Below are positions 18,859-27,816 of a stretch of 64,000 nucleotides of DNA, one piece after another. Under the pieces are notes generated by a model, which saw only the letters and a program-made list of their open reading frames with translations, had not been told where the DNA came from and ran no database searches. The stretch's first letter is position 1; every line of letters starts with the position of its first letter. The position numbers were made by a program, and so were the translations under genes. Source of the DNA: Bog-159 sp049520215 (GTDB lineage Bacteria > Acidobacteriota > Terriglobia > Bryobacterales > Bryobacteraceae); the NCBI GenBank assembly GCA_049520215.1, contig JBEKPZ010000009.1, forward strand, positions 1-64,000, in the 5' to 3' direction.

Positions 18859-19575
18859 CTATTTTTCGGGTTTGGCGAAGGCAGCGTCCGCCAGCGGCGC
18901 GTTGTTCTTAATCTCGGCGAATTTGAAGATCATGGTGTTATCGGGCGCTCGCTGCTCGATGACGAAAGGCAGCTTCAGTCCGTCCACGTCCCGGTAATCC
19001 TTGAACAGCATTTCGTATTGTACGATGCCATCCTCCAGCGTGACACGCTCGAAGTCGCGCTTCACCAGCAGTCCGGTTTCCGCATCGAAGTAGAGCTTCT
19101 CGGCGGGACCGGCGGCCGGCGTGGCCTCCACCACGTAAAGGGAGTGCCCGTCCACCTTGAAAACTCCGGCCGTCTCCATCTTTGGATACAGTTCCTTGAG
19201 CCGTACTTCGCGGTAGAAACCGTGATCCCGCTGGGCAACCGCCAGGTCCGCCTTGCTCATGGCATGCGTGCCCGAATCGGGATCCTTTTTCCAACCGTTG
19301 TCGCCGTCCAGGACCGTCTCCACCACGCCATAGCCGGGAATGTCCATCGTCAGGCGGAAACTGCCCGGCGCCTTCGCCACCACCAGCGCCGTGCCGGTTA
19401 CATTGTCGTCCGGAATCTCGACGGTGCCCTTCATGGCGCGCGTGGTAACCTTCTCGTAGGCGGCTTGTCCGCCCAGAGCCTGCGTGTACGCGCTCAGGAT
19501 CCGATCGACGCTGGTCTGAGCCAGCGCGGGCGCCGCGGCTGCCAGCGCCAGTAAGCAGTATTGCCGGTAACTCAT
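18859..19575 (-). CDS. Secreted/periplasmic protein of outer-membrane lipoprotein-sorting (LolA-like) type
   Basis: 238 residues from ATG 19575, which has GGAGG 6-7 bases upstream (an ATG 39 bases earlier lacks this). A signal peptide (YRQYCLLALAAAAPALAQ) is clear. The mature part begins SVDRILSAYTQALGG, then runs as beta strands (KAPGSFRLTMDIPGYGVVET, LYFDAETGLLVKRDFERV, YRDVDGLKLPFVIE), matching acidobacterial secreted proteins with a LolA/LolB-like barrel. The exact function is unknown. It is divergent from the LOR/SDH operon. Confidence 0.75.
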   Translation of the reverse strand: MSYRQYCLLALAAAAPALAQTSVDRILSAYTQALGGQAAYEKVTTRAMKGTVEIPDDNVTGTALVVAKAPGSFRLTMDIPGYGVVETVLDGDNGWKKDPDSGTHAMSKADLAVAQRDHGFYREVRLKELYPKMETAGVFKVDGHSLYVVEATPAAGPAEKLYFDAETGLLVKRDFERVTLEDGIVQYEMLFKDYRDVDGLKLPFVIEQRAPDNTMIFKFAEIKNNAPLADAAFAKPEK

Positions 19576-19633
19576 GGGAACCTCCGGGACCGCGGAGCGG
19601 AACGCGCGGCCCACAGTCTACAATAAATCTTTT

Positions 19634-20848
19634 ATGCCTGTACAGGAAGTTGTCGAAGCGGAAGGCCACCTGATCGACTCCCACGTGATGGAGAACATCT
19701 TCGACAAGGTGGTCGAGCATCACGGCCGCTTCGAGGTGGAGCAGTTTCGCATCGGCCGCACCAACAGCGAGCCCTCCTACCTGCGCCTGAAGGTGGAAGC
19801 GCCTTCCAGCGAGCTGATGGCGCACCTGCTCGAAGACCTGCTGTCGCTGGGCTGCGCGGCGGTGGATTCGGGCGACGCCGCCACACGCGCCGTCGAGCGC
19901 GATTGCTGCGCGCCGGAAGATTTCTACTCCTCCACCAATCACCGCACCTTCGTGCGCCTCAACCAGAAGTGGATCGAGGTGGAGAGCCAGCGCATGGATG
20001 CGTTGATTGTCATCGCGGACGGCCGCGCCTGGTGCCGCCGCTTGCGCGATATCCGGGCGGGCGACCGCGTGGTGGTGGGCATGCGCGGCATCCGCGTGGC
20101 GCCCGAATCGAAGGAGCGCGACCGGCTGTCGTTCGCCTTCATGTCCAATGGCATCTCGTCGGAGCGGCAGGTGGAGACGGCCGTCCGGCAGACCGCGGCC
20201 TTGATCCGGCAGGCACTGGAGCAGAAGCTCAAGGTGGTCGTGGTGGCGGGTCCGGTAGTGGTCCATACCGGCGGCGTGCAGGGCCTGGCGAGGCTGATCC
20301 AGGGCGGCTTCGTACACGCGCTCCTCAGCGGCAACGCCCTCGGCGTACACGACGCCGAGGCGGCGCTGTTCGGCACTTCGCTGGGCGTGCGGCTGGCCGA
20401 TGGACGGCAGGAAGAGCACGGGCATCGCAATCACATGCGCGCCATCAACGCCATCTATCATGCGGGCGGAGTGCGCCAGGCGGTGGAGGCGGGACGCCTG
20501 CCCAGCGGCATCCTCTACGAATGCGTGCGCGCCAACGTGCCGTTCGTGCTGGCCGGCAGCTTGCGCGACGATGGTCCGCTGCCCGATACCATCACCGATA
20601 TGAATGCCGCCCAGGACGCCTACGCCGAGCAGCTTAAGGGCGCCGGACTGGTCTTGTGCCTGGGGTCCATGCTGCATTCCATCGCCACCGGCAACATGCT
20701 GCCAAGCTGGGTGAAGATCGTGTGCGTGGATATCAACCCCGCCGTGGCCACCAAGGTGAGCGACCGCGGCACGGGACAAGCCGTGGGCGTGGTGGCGGAC
20801 GTCGGCATGTTCCTCGACCTGCTGGCCAAGAACATGGTGCAGCCATGA
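19634..20848 (+). CDS. LOR/SDH bifunctional enzyme-domain protein (TIGR00300-type)
   Basis: 404 residues. The N-terminal ~100 residues (SHVMENIFDKVVEHHGRFEV ... SEPSYLRLKV) match the conserved LOR/SDH domain seen alone in bacteria and archaea and in cyanobacterial arginine-ornithine enzymes. The C-terminal ~250 residues look like a nucleotide-binding fold (VVVVAGPVVVHTGG, VPFVLAGSLRDDGPLPD, VKIVCVDINPAVATK). Some archaeal members act as ornithine cyclodeaminase, making proline from ornithine, so an amino-acid role is possible. ATG 19634 is chosen because homologous sequence starts there. It overlaps queF by four bases. Confidence 0.82.
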   Translation: MPVQEVVEAEGHLIDSHVMENIFDKVVEHHGRFEVEQFRIGRTNSEPSYLRLKVEAPSSELMAHLLEDLLSLGCAAVDSGDAATRAVERDCCAPEDFYSSTNHRTFVRLNQKWIEVESQRMDALIVIADGRAWCRRLRDIRAGDRVVVGMRGIRVAPESKERDRLSFAFMSNGISSERQVETAVRQTAALIRQALEQKLKVVVVAGPVVVHTGGVQGLARLIQGGFVHALLSGNALGVHDAEAALFGTSLGVRLADGRQEEHGHRNHMRAINAIYHAGGVRQAVEAGRLPSGILYECVRANVPFVLAGSLRDDGPLPDTITDMNAAQDAYAEQLKGAGLVLCLGSMLHSIATGNMLPSWVKIVCVDINPAVATKVSDRGTGQAVGVVADVGMFLDLLAKNMVQP

Positions 20849-21255
20849 AGCGCGCCTATACCGACGAACACGCCGCGGCCGGAATCGATGCCGCCCTGCC
20901 CGAAATCGAGACGTGGCCCAACCAGTTTCCCGATTACGAGATCGAGATCGCCATCCCGGAGTTCACCTCCATGTGCCCCAAGACCGGGCTGCCGGATTTT
21001 GGCAAACTGACGCTCCGCTATGTGCCGGACAAAAAATGCCTGGAGCTGAAATCGCTGAAGATGTATTTGCTGGCCTATCGCAATCTGGGCATCTTCTACG
21101 AGAATGTAGTGAACCGGTTCCTGCGCGACGTAGTGGCGGCCGCCAAGCCCGTGAGCGCCACGGTTACCGGCGAATTCACGCCGCGCGGCGGACTGCATTC
21201 CAAGATCACGGCGGCATGGTTGAAGCCGGGGAGCAAGCCACGTGGACACCGATGA
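20845..21255 (+). CDS. queF: NADPH-dependent 7-cyano-7-deazaguanine reductase
   Basis: 136 residues, the short (YkvM-type) form. QueF reduces preQ0 to preQ1 in queuosine synthesis. The catalytic Cys is in EFTSMCPKTGLPDFG, with the conserved Asp right after it; the conserved Glu of the substrate pocket is in YRNLGIFYENVVNRF. ATG 20845 overlaps the previous stop (ATGA), and its own end overlaps the next gene by 14 bases. No other queuosine genes are here, so it depends on preQ0 made elsewhere or taken up. Confidence 0.95.
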   Translation: MKRAYTDEHAAAGIDAALPEIETWPNQFPDYEIEIAIPEFTSMCPKTGLPDFGKLTLRYVPDKKCLELKSLKMYLLAYRNLGIFYENVVNRFLRDVVAAAKPVSATVTGEFTPRGGLHSKITAAWLKPGSKPRGHR

Positions 21256-22606
21256 ATTGACCGCCATTCTGCAGGAGGTGCGCGACCGCGTTCGCACGCG
21301 ACATCCGGAGTCGCCGGCTTCTGGCGGCGGGCTGCCCGACCTCATGCCTCTGCTGCACGCGCGCGATGCCGCGGAGGCCAAGGTGGCGGCTATCGGCACA
21401 GTGAATCCGCGGGCGGGCGGGCCGCTGAACTGGCTGGCGCAACAGGCGAAGAAGGCCGTCGCCAGGGCGCTCGACTGGCACGTGCGGGAGCAGGTGGAGT
21501 TCAACCGCAACGTAATGGCCTGCGTACAGGCCACTCTGGAGGCTCTCGAAGAGACCCGCCGCACGCTGGCCGCGTTTGGGCAGATTCAGGAAGAAACGCG
21601 CGAGCTAAAAGACATCCGCTCGCACTGGGTGGATTGGCGGCAGGAGTGGGAACACCGGCTGGTGGTTAACGAAACGAAGTTGCTGCGCGGTCTGGCAGAA
21701 CTTAATGCCGCTTTCCAGCATCGCACCGGGCAAAACGAGAGCTTCTTCCGGGAACAAATCAAGTTGCAGCATACCGACTTCGAAGGCGCGCTGGACCGCT
21801 ATGGAATGGACATCCAGAAGCGCCTGTGGGCGGATATGGAACGCATCCGGAAGGACTACGATCACCTGATTCATTCGGAATTGCGGCTGATCCGGCAGCG
21901 CGCGGCGACGAGTCAGCCAAGCGCCGCCGCGCCGCCCTCACCGCCGCCGCCAATGCCCCCGCCGGCGCAGCCCGAATTCGACTACGCCCGCTTCGCCGAG
22001 CGCTTCCGCGGTTCGGAAGACTACGTCAAGAAAGGTCAACAGTTCTACTTGCCGTACTTCACCGGGTGCCGCGAGGTGCTGGATATCGGCTGCGGGCGCG
22101 GCGAATTCCTGGAGTTGATGCGCGACGCCGGCGTGGCGGCGCATGGCATCGACTTGAGCCGGGAATCCGTGGACTTATGCCGCCAAAAGGGCTTCGAGGC
22201 GGACGTCGCCGATCTGTTCGTCTATCTTGCGGATCTGCCGGAAGCCTCGCTGGACGGCATTTTCAGCGCGCAGGTAGTGGAGCATCTGCCGCCCGAACGC
22301 CTGCCGGACATGATTCGCCTGGCGGCGTCGCGGCTCCAGCGCGACGGCGTGCTGGCTATCGAAACACCCAATCCGGAGTGCCTGGCCATTTTCGCGAGTC
22401 ACTTCTATCTCGACCCGACGCACACCCGCCCGGTGCCGCACGCTTTGCTGGCGTTCTACATGGAAGAGTACGGGCTGGGCGGAATCGAGGTGCACCGGCT
22501 CTCGCCGGCGATTGAATCCATGCCCGCATTGGCCGGCCTCGCCGAAGATTTCCGCGAGGCGTTCTTCGGGGGCCTGGATTACGCGATTATCGGGAGGAAG
22601 CTATAA
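21242..22606 (+). CDS. Coiled-coil SAM-dependent methyltransferase
   Basis: 454 residues. The first ~220 residues are charged, helical and probably coiled-coil. A Pro-rich linker at about 225-240 follows (PPSPPPPMPPPAQP), then a Rossmann methyltransferase: EVLDIGCGRGEFLELMRDAG (SAM motif I), GIDLSRESV (motif II), IFSAQVVEHLP, and a typical class I end. The layout matches methyltransferases of polysaccharide or glycan clusters, but no glycosyltransferases are nearby, so the substrate is unknown. It starts at GTG 21242 within the end of queF. Confidence 0.82.
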   Translation: MDTDELTAILQEVRDRVRTRHPESPASGGGLPDLMPLLHARDAAEAKVAAIGTVNPRAGGPLNWLAQQAKKAVARALDWHVREQVEFNRNVMACVQATLEALEETRRTLAAFGQIQEETRELKDIRSHWVDWRQEWEHRLVVNETKLLRGLAELNAAFQHRTGQNESFFREQIKLQHTDFEGALDRYGMDIQKRLWADMERIRKDYDHLIHSELRLIRQRAATSQPSAAAPPSPPPPMPPPAQPEFDYARFAERFRGSEDYVKKGQQFYLPYFTGCREVLDIGCGRGEFLELMRDAGVAAHGIDLSRESVDLCRQKGFEADVADLFVYLADLPEASLDGIFSAQVVEHLPPERLPDMIRLAASRLQRDGVLAIETPNPECLAIFASHFYLDPTHTRPVPHALLAFYMEEYGLGGIEVHRLSPAIESMPALAGLAEDFREAFFGGLDYAIIGRKL

Positions 22607-23193
22607 CTCGTCCAGGCGGGCCCCGCGAGATCGAGATCAAGCTGGCGCTTGCGGACACCGCCACGGGACGCCGCCTGCTGCGCGCCGCCGGGTTCCGTAT
22701 ATCCAAGCGCCGCCTCTTCGAGGCCAATACCCTCTTCGATACCGCGCCGGGCGCGCTGCGCGGCAAGGGCTGCCTGCTGCGCGTCCGCGAGGCCGGCACG
22801 CAGGGTATTCTGACTTACAAGGGCAGGGAAACCATCGGCAAGTACAAGGACCGCGAAGAACTGGAAGTCGAGGTATCCGATCCGCACCGGCTGAGTGAGA
22901 TGCTGACCCGCCTGGATTTCCTCCCCACGTTCCGATACGAGAAGTTCCGCACCGAATACCGCCGCCCCGGTGAAGCGGGCGTAGCCACGCTCGACGAGAC
23001 CCCCATCGGAGTGTATCTGGAATTGGAAGGCGCGCCCCGCTGGATCGACCGCACGGCGCGTCGGCTGGGGTTTGCGGAATCGGACTACAGCACCGCGAGT
23101 TACGGCGGTCTGTATGCGGATTACTGCCGCACACATGGCCTGCCGGTCACGCACATGACGTGGGGCAGACCGCTGGGCCGTCGCCCTTCATGA
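22603..23193 (+). CDS. CYTH-domain protein (class IV cyclase / triphosphatase type), apparent AUA start
   Basis: About 196 residues. The CYTH hallmark ExExK is present as EIEIKL near the N-terminus, followed by the strand pairs of the triphosphate tunnel (CLLRVREAG, LTYKGRE, REELEVEV, RTEYRR, YLELEG). CYTH enzymes act on triphosphates such as thiamine triphosphate, inorganic tripolyphosphate or ATP. No ATG, GTG or TTG precedes the domain in this frame. GGGAGG at 22592-22597 is followed after five bases by ATA at 22603, which overlaps the methyltransferase stop; I take that as the likely start. The C-terminus overlaps the convergent GH3 gene. Confidence 0.78.
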   Translation: MTRPGGPREIEIKLALADTATGRRLLRAAGFRISKRRLFEANTLFDTAPGALRGKGCLLRVREAGTQGILTYKGRETIGKYKDREELEVEVSDPHRLSEMLTRLDFLPTFRYEKFRTEYRRPGEAGVATLDETPIGVYLELEGAPRWIDRTARRLGFAESDYSTASYGGLYADYCRTHGLPVTHMTWGRPLGRRPS

Positions 23194-26067
23194 ACCAACC
23201 TGCAAAGTGCCGGCGGCAACCAGGCTGGCCCCGCTTGAGGAGTTACCGAGATACACCGTATAAACCCCAGGCGCGATTAGCCAGGCGTTGGAATTAACGT
23301 CCCAATATGACAGTGGATGAGAGGAATCGTTGGCATCCACTTCGATGGTCGCCGCCATCTCCGCCCCGGCCGGGACGGACACCTTCAGCCATCCCACCAG
23401 GCGTTTGGGTGGCTCGCCGGTCGAAGCCGGGAGCGCCACATACACTTGCGCGACCTCCGCGCCGGCCACGGAACCGGTGTTAGTCAGGTTGAAAGTTACT
23501 TGGAAATTCGGGTTGCTCGAACTCAGATTGTTGACCACCGCCGCATTGGAGAACGCGAAGGTGGTATAAGACAACCCAAAACCAAACGGAAACAACGGCG
23601 TGAGTCCCTGTGAGTCGTACCACTTATAGCCCACGTTGAAGCCTTCCGAATAATTCACGGGGAATGGCGTGGTGGCATCCGGCGGCTGGGGGATTACCGG
23701 GCGCGGCAGTTGGTCCACGCTGGCGGGAAACGTGATGGGCAGCTTACCCGACGGATTCACCGCGCCGAACAGAAGATTGGCTATCGCCGGCCCGCCCTGC
23801 TGTCCTGGAAACCAGGCCTCCAGCACCGCGCTGACGCTCCCCAGCCACGGCATCACTTGCGCGCCGGCGTTCTCCATCACCACGATCGTGTTCGGATTGG
23901 CCGCGGCCACCGCCGCTACCAGCGCATCCTGATCGATGGGCGGCGTATGGATTGCGTCGGTAAAGTTCAGACTCGGCATGTCCATTCCCTCGCTGGTCCA
24001 CTGGCTGACGAACACGATAGCCACCTGCGTGGTGGCCGCCAGTGCTGCCGCCGTCGCCGCATTGGTCCCGGGATCGAACTGCACGCTGGCGTTGGGAGCC
24101 ATCGCCTCAATGGCCTGCATGGGCGAGGACGGATCCCAGATCACCTGCGACCAACAGGGCGGGCAAGGATAACCTTCCGTGAGGATCGGTCCGCCGGTGG
24201 GAGTGACCTGCGCCGAGCCGCCGCCGGAGAGCACCCCGATATCGGCATGCGATCCGATGATGGCAATCGATTTCACCGTCGCGGCATTCAGCGGCAACTG
24301 CCCGCCGGCGTTCTTCAACAGCACCGCGCCCTGTTCCTCGGCCTCTTGCGCGATGGCCTGGTCGGTGGCTGTATCGATCGGCCCAAGAGACTCCGGATAA
24401 TCGAACAGCCCGGCCGCGTACATGGCGCGTAAGATGCGATGCACCATGTCGTCCAGGCGCGCCTGCGGCACCTGGCCGCTCGCGATCGCCTGCCCCAGGC
24501 TTCCGAAGTACGCGTTGTCCGGCTGCTCCTGATCGAGCCCGTTCAGCGCCGCGTTAACCGTCGAGTGCGTCGCCCCCCAGTCCGACATCACGAATCCCGG
24601 AAACTGCCAATCGCCCTTCAGGATGTCGTTCAGCAGATGCGCGTTCTCGCAGTTGTATACGTCGTTCACCAGGTTGTAGGCGCACATCACGGACTGCACC
24701 TTGGAGTCCTTGACGCCGATCTCGAACGCCAGCAGGTCGCTCTCGCGCATGCCCCGTTCGTCGATCTCGGCATCGGCCGTGGTGCGCCCGCTCTCCTGAT
24801 CGTTCAACGCGTAGTGCTTGATGCCGCCGATCACGTGCTGGGCCTGAATGGCATTGATGTGCGCGGCGGTGATCTTCCCGGCCAGGATGGGGTCCTCGCC
24901 TTTGGTCTCGAAGGTGCGGCCGTCGCGCGGCTCGCGGCCGATCAGGTTGATGTTGCCGCCCAGGTTCACGTTCATGCCGTAAGCGCGCAACTCGGCGCCG
25001 ATCACGGTGCCGTATTTGTAGGCTTCGCTCACGTCCCAACTGGCGGCGCTGGCGATGGACGACGGCAGCGCAGTGGCTTGGCCCACGGCGTTGCCCACCC
25101 CCACGCTGCCATCGGCGAGGTAGAGGTTGGGAATCCCGAGCGCCGGTATGCCTTGAACCACACCCGCCTCACCGCGGGCAGGCGCGGTAGTAGACGTAAC
25201 CGCCCCATATACGAGCTGGATTTTTTGATCCTGGGTCATCTGGGTAAGCAACTGTGCCGCGCGCTGGTCGGGGGTGGGTGGCTGGACGGCGATCTCAATC
25301 GCGTTCGACGTTGCGCCGCCGATGGAAACAACCACGGGGACCGCATTGCCCGCAGGCGCATTGGCGGGAACCAGCACGTTCACCTGATAGAGGCCGACGG
25401 ATCCGGGCGCAAGGCCGGACCAAAGCACTTGCGCGGGCACGTTCCCGATGGTGACAGTGGGTGTCGTTTTGGTGGCGGCGAGCGGGTTGCTCGGGGCGGC
25501 TGCGCCGGTCTGCGGCTGATTGGTCACCGCGCCCAGTCCTGTGCAATAAATCAAAATGGTGGTGGCGCCCGCGCCCGCCGGATTCGTAGCGGTGATCAAT
25601 TGGTAGGAAGAGTCCTGGATGGCTCCCGGACCGAAGCCTTGGCCGTTCATGCTGAAAATACCCGGAGCGAACGGCGCGATATTCACCGTCTCGGGCGAAC
25701 TGGTCTGGCCGGCCAGGGTAGCGGTCAGCGATGCTTGGGATTCTCCGGTGAGTTCCCACGGTATTTGCAGGTTCACCTGGGTGCCGGAGGCGTAGAACAG
25801 GGGGGCATCGGTCGCGCCGAATGCCAGCGACAGCCCTCCGAGGTTGCTGGGCAGGGGGACCACCGCGGCCACGGATGGTGCGCCGATCGGAAAGTCTCCG
25901 TAAGCCGATGCGATGCTGCCCGGAGCCAGGGGCGCTCCCGGGGCGGAGCTGGCGGCGTTGATGACGCCACCGGAGTTAATGGACGGCACGGGCTGGGCCC
26001 ACGCGCCAGTGAGGCTGGCCAGCAGGCACGCGCAACCGGCGCACCGCAGGGCCTTTGATGCGGACAT
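23188..26067 (-). CDS. Secreted GH3 beta-glycosidase with N-terminal TIGR03437-type domain
   Basis: 959 residues with a signal peptide. Residues ~28-255 match the acidobacterial TIGR03437 domain (GGVINAAS, GSIASAYG, PLFYASGTQVNLQIPWEL, IYCTGLGAVT, GLYQVNVLVPA). A glycoside hydrolase family 3 catalytic domain follows, with nucleophile Asp in GFVMSDWGATHS, then the second alpha/beta domain (VLLKNAGGQLPLN, AIIGSHADIG) and a fibronectin-III-like end (YSEGFNVGYKWYD, FPFGFGLSYTTF). It probably removes glucosyl or xylosyl residues from oligosaccharides in the periplasm. TIGR03437 is usually C-terminal, so its N-terminal position is unusual. The neighbouring malectin protein suggests a shared carbohydrate role. 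Confidence 0.92.
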   Translation of the reverse strand: MSASKALRCAGCACLLASLTGAWAQPVPSINSGGVINAASSAPGAPLAPGSIASAYGDFPIGAPSVAAVVPLPSNLGGLSLAFGATDAPLFYASGTQVNLQIPWELTGESQASLTATLAGQTSSPETVNIAPFAPGIFSMNGQGFGPGAIQDSSYQLITATNPAGAGATTILIYCTGLGAVTNQPQTGAAAPSNPLAATKTTPTVTIGNVPAQVLWSGLAPGSVGLYQVNVLVPANAPAGNAVPVVVSIGGATSNAIEIAVQPPTPDQRAAQLLTQMTQDQKIQLVYGAVTSTTAPARGEAGVVQGIPALGIPNLYLADGSVGVGNAVGQATALPSSIASAASWDVSEAYKYGTVIGAELRAYGMNVNLGGNINLIGREPRDGRTFETKGEDPILAGKITAAHINAIQAQHVIGGIKHYALNDQESGRTTADAEIDERGMRESDLLAFEIGVKDSKVQSVMCAYNLVNDVYNCENAHLLNDILKGDWQFPGFVMSDWGATHSTVNAALNGLDQEQPDNAYFGSLGQAIASGQVPQARLDDMVHRILRAMYAAGLFDYPESLGPIDTATDQAIAQEAEEQGAVLLKNAGGQLPLNAATVKSIAIIGSHADIGVLSGGGSAQVTPTGGPILTEGYPCPPCWSQVIWDPSSPMQAIEAMAPNASVQFDPGTNAATAAALAATTQVAIVFVSQWTSEGMDMPSLNFTDAIHTPPIDQDALVAAVAAANPNTIVVMENAGAQVMPWLGSVSAVLEAWFPGQQGGPAIANLLFGAVNPSGKLPITFPASVDQLPRPVIPQPPDATTPFPVNYSEGFNVGYKWYDSQGLTPLFPFGFGLSYTTFAFSNAAVVNNLSSSNPNFQVTFNLTNTGSVAGAEVAQVYVALPASTGEPPKRLVGWLKVSVPAGAEMAATIEVDANDSSHPLSYWDVNSNAWLIAPGVYTVYLGNSSSGASLVAAGTLQVGS

Positions 26068-26108
26068 GGGATTTGTCCGCAGCTTACCACACGTACAGCA
26101 GATTAGCT

Positions 26109-26209
26109 GTGGGGCAGGCTCTCAGCCTGCGGCGGCCTCTCAGGCCGCCTCTTTTGGTTGCGGCCATCGTTTTTCGCGGCCTACCGAGTTTCGAGCACGG
26201 TGCGCAGAC
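26109..26209 (+). repeat. GTGGGGC twin-hairpin repeat with extended tail
   Basis: 26109-26155 is a twin-hairpin unit (GTGGGGCAGGCTCTCAGCCT, then GGCGGCCTCTCAGGCCGCC and CTCTTTTGG). 26162-26209 continues with GGCCATCG...GAGCACGGTGCGCAGAC, a segment repeated almost exactly at 59360-59406. The tail stops two bases before the end of the malectin gene. Confidence 0.8.
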
Positions 26210-26211
26210 CA

Positions 26212-27816
26212 CTACCGCCCCTCGTCCAAAACCTCGATTGCAAACACCGACGCGTAGTTAACCACCGGGACAAACTCAAAGTTCAACTTGCCCTGCGTGG
26301 TCGGCCGCAAGCCGCGGAATTTCTTGACCAAAGCATGGTTGGGGCCGGCCTCCTTCAGAATATCCAGATTACGGACGAGCGCCGACCCATTGCAATAGAC
26401 GTCGAACACGCGCTGCCCGGGACCGCCGCCGCCTTCATTTTCCTTCCCCCAGTAGGTTTCGGCCAAAAACAGGCTCGCCGTGTAGACCCCCGGCGCGACT
26501 GGTATGGCGTATGAGAAGTGGCCGTACCGTTCGTTGGCGAACAAGTCCGCATCGGGTGTGCCGGTGACCACTTTGAAATGGTTCGACGTCTGGCCCCCCG
26601 CATAATAGTTGTCGGCCTCCCAGACTTGCCCCCGCGAGTCGGTCACCGAATTGGGTTGCGTCACGATCCGGACAGGGTTGAGCCTGTGCGGCTCGGCGGG
26701 CTCGATCTCAATCGCGCTGACGATCGGCTGCTCGCGCTTGGCGTGGAAACCCAGCCGGAGGATGCCGTCCGGTCCCGGCTGGATATCCTTGAATACGCGG
26801 ACATCGGCGATCAGGGGGCCCCCGGCGTCGGCCACGATGTCGAAGCTGTCGATGGTCACCTTGCCGTTGACCAGGATGTCGAATACCCGGCTGTTCTCGC
26901 CACCGCCGGTCTCCAATCCCGGTCCGTAGACCGGCTCGACAAAATGCAGCTTCATTTCATAGTTGCCGGGTTTGAGCGGGATATTGTAGCCGGAAAGTCC
27001 GATCCGGCCATTCTGATAGAGGAGCGGATCGGATGTTCGGGCAAAAAACTGGCGAAAAGGCGCTCTCGGCTGCCCGCCGCCCTCAAAGTAACGGTCCGGT
27101 AACCAGGTGTGGCCGCGATGATCGATGTATTTGCGGTCATAGCCCGCGATGATGCGAACGGCGCTGTCCGGAGCGGCGGCCACGGACGGCGGAATCACGC
27201 GGAGCGGCGCTTCCCTCTCGGGGCCGGCCGCCGTCCGGAAGGCTGCCACGGCCACGGCGGCCACCCCGACTGCGATGACCGCTGCGGCCCACCACAGCCA
27301 AATCGGGCGCTTGCTGGAGGAGGGCGCGGCGCCTGCGGGCAACGGCGGCAATTCCGGTTCGTCCAGGGCTGGGTCGGCGATGGGGCCGGCGAGGGGATCG
27401 GCGGCCGATTCCAGCAGTGCTTCCCCGTTTACCGGCAGGAGTGCCGCGGAGTTGCCATCTTCTTGAAAAACCGGCGTATACATGCCGGGCGGGATGATGA
27501 TTTTCAACGGCTGATGGGCGCCTTCGGCGGCATAATATTCGCGTAGCTTCTTGCGTAGCCGATGGATCTCGACCCTGGCGATGGCGTCTTCGGCGGAATC
27601 GAAATTTGCGGGGCGGCCCAGGGCTTCCGTGGCAATCGAATACTCGCAAACCTGTGCGTCCTGGCCTGCGAAGTGCTTCTCGCAGATGTACTCGAGCAGT
27701 TTGACCGAACGCTGGGCGCGCGCGAAGGTCGGAGAAGCGAGGATCGCCGCAAGTTCCAGACGTTCCGCGCCCGTAACTCCGGTAGGACGCGTTCCACCGT
27801 GATTGGCATCCCCCAT
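26212..27816 (-). CDS. Winged-helix / single-TM / double-malectin protein
   Basis: 534 residues. Residues ~18-105 form an OmpR-like winged-helix segment (SVKLLEYICEKHFAG ... ALGRPANFDSAEDAIARVEI ... LRKKLREYY ... IPPGMYTPVF), as in acidobacterial transcriptional-regulator-like proteins. One membrane helix follows at about 168-190 (IWLWWAAAVIAVGVAAVAVA). Outside are two malectin-like carbohydrate-binding domains: ~215-378 (DHRGHTWLPDRYFEGG, YEMKLHFVEP, GENSRVFDILVNG) and ~385-531 (DSRGQVWEADNYYAGG, YTASLFLAETYWG, PGQRVFDVYCNG). A one-component membrane sensor of extracellular sugar that binds DNA directly (ToxR/CadC style) is the natural reading, but no family of proven function is known to me. 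Possible targets are the adjacent GH3 and TonB genes. Confidence 0.8.
   Translation of the reverse strand: MGDANHGGTRPTGVTGAERLELAAILASPTFARAQRSVKLLEYICEKHFAGQDAQVCEYSIATEALGRPANFDSAEDAIARVEIHRLRKKLREYYAAEGAHQPLKIIIPPGMYTPVFQEDGNSAALLPVNGEALLESAADPLAGPIADPALDEPELPPLPAGAAPSSSKRPIWLWWAAAVIAVGVAAVAVAAFRTAAGPEREAPLRVIPPSVAAAPDSAVRIIAGYDRKYIDHRGHTWLPDRYFEGGGQPRAPFRQFFARTSDPLLYQNGRIGLSGYNIPLKPGNYEMKLHFVEPVYGPGLETGGGENSRVFDILVNGKVTIDSFDIVADAGGPLIADVRVFKDIQPGPDGILRLGFHAKREQPIVSAIEIEPAEPHRLNPVRIVTQPNSVTDSRGQVWEADNYYAGGQTSNHFKVVTGTPDADLFANERYGHFSYAIPVAPGVYTASLFLAETYWGKENEGGGGPGQRVFDVYCNGSALVRNLDILKEAGPNHALVKKFRGLRPTTQGKLNFEFVPVVNYASVFAIEVLDEGR

Noticed and set aside
18938..20779. 613-codon minus-strand frame over the LOR/SDH gene
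   Set aside because: Shadow frame; the plus-strand gene matches a known family from end to end.
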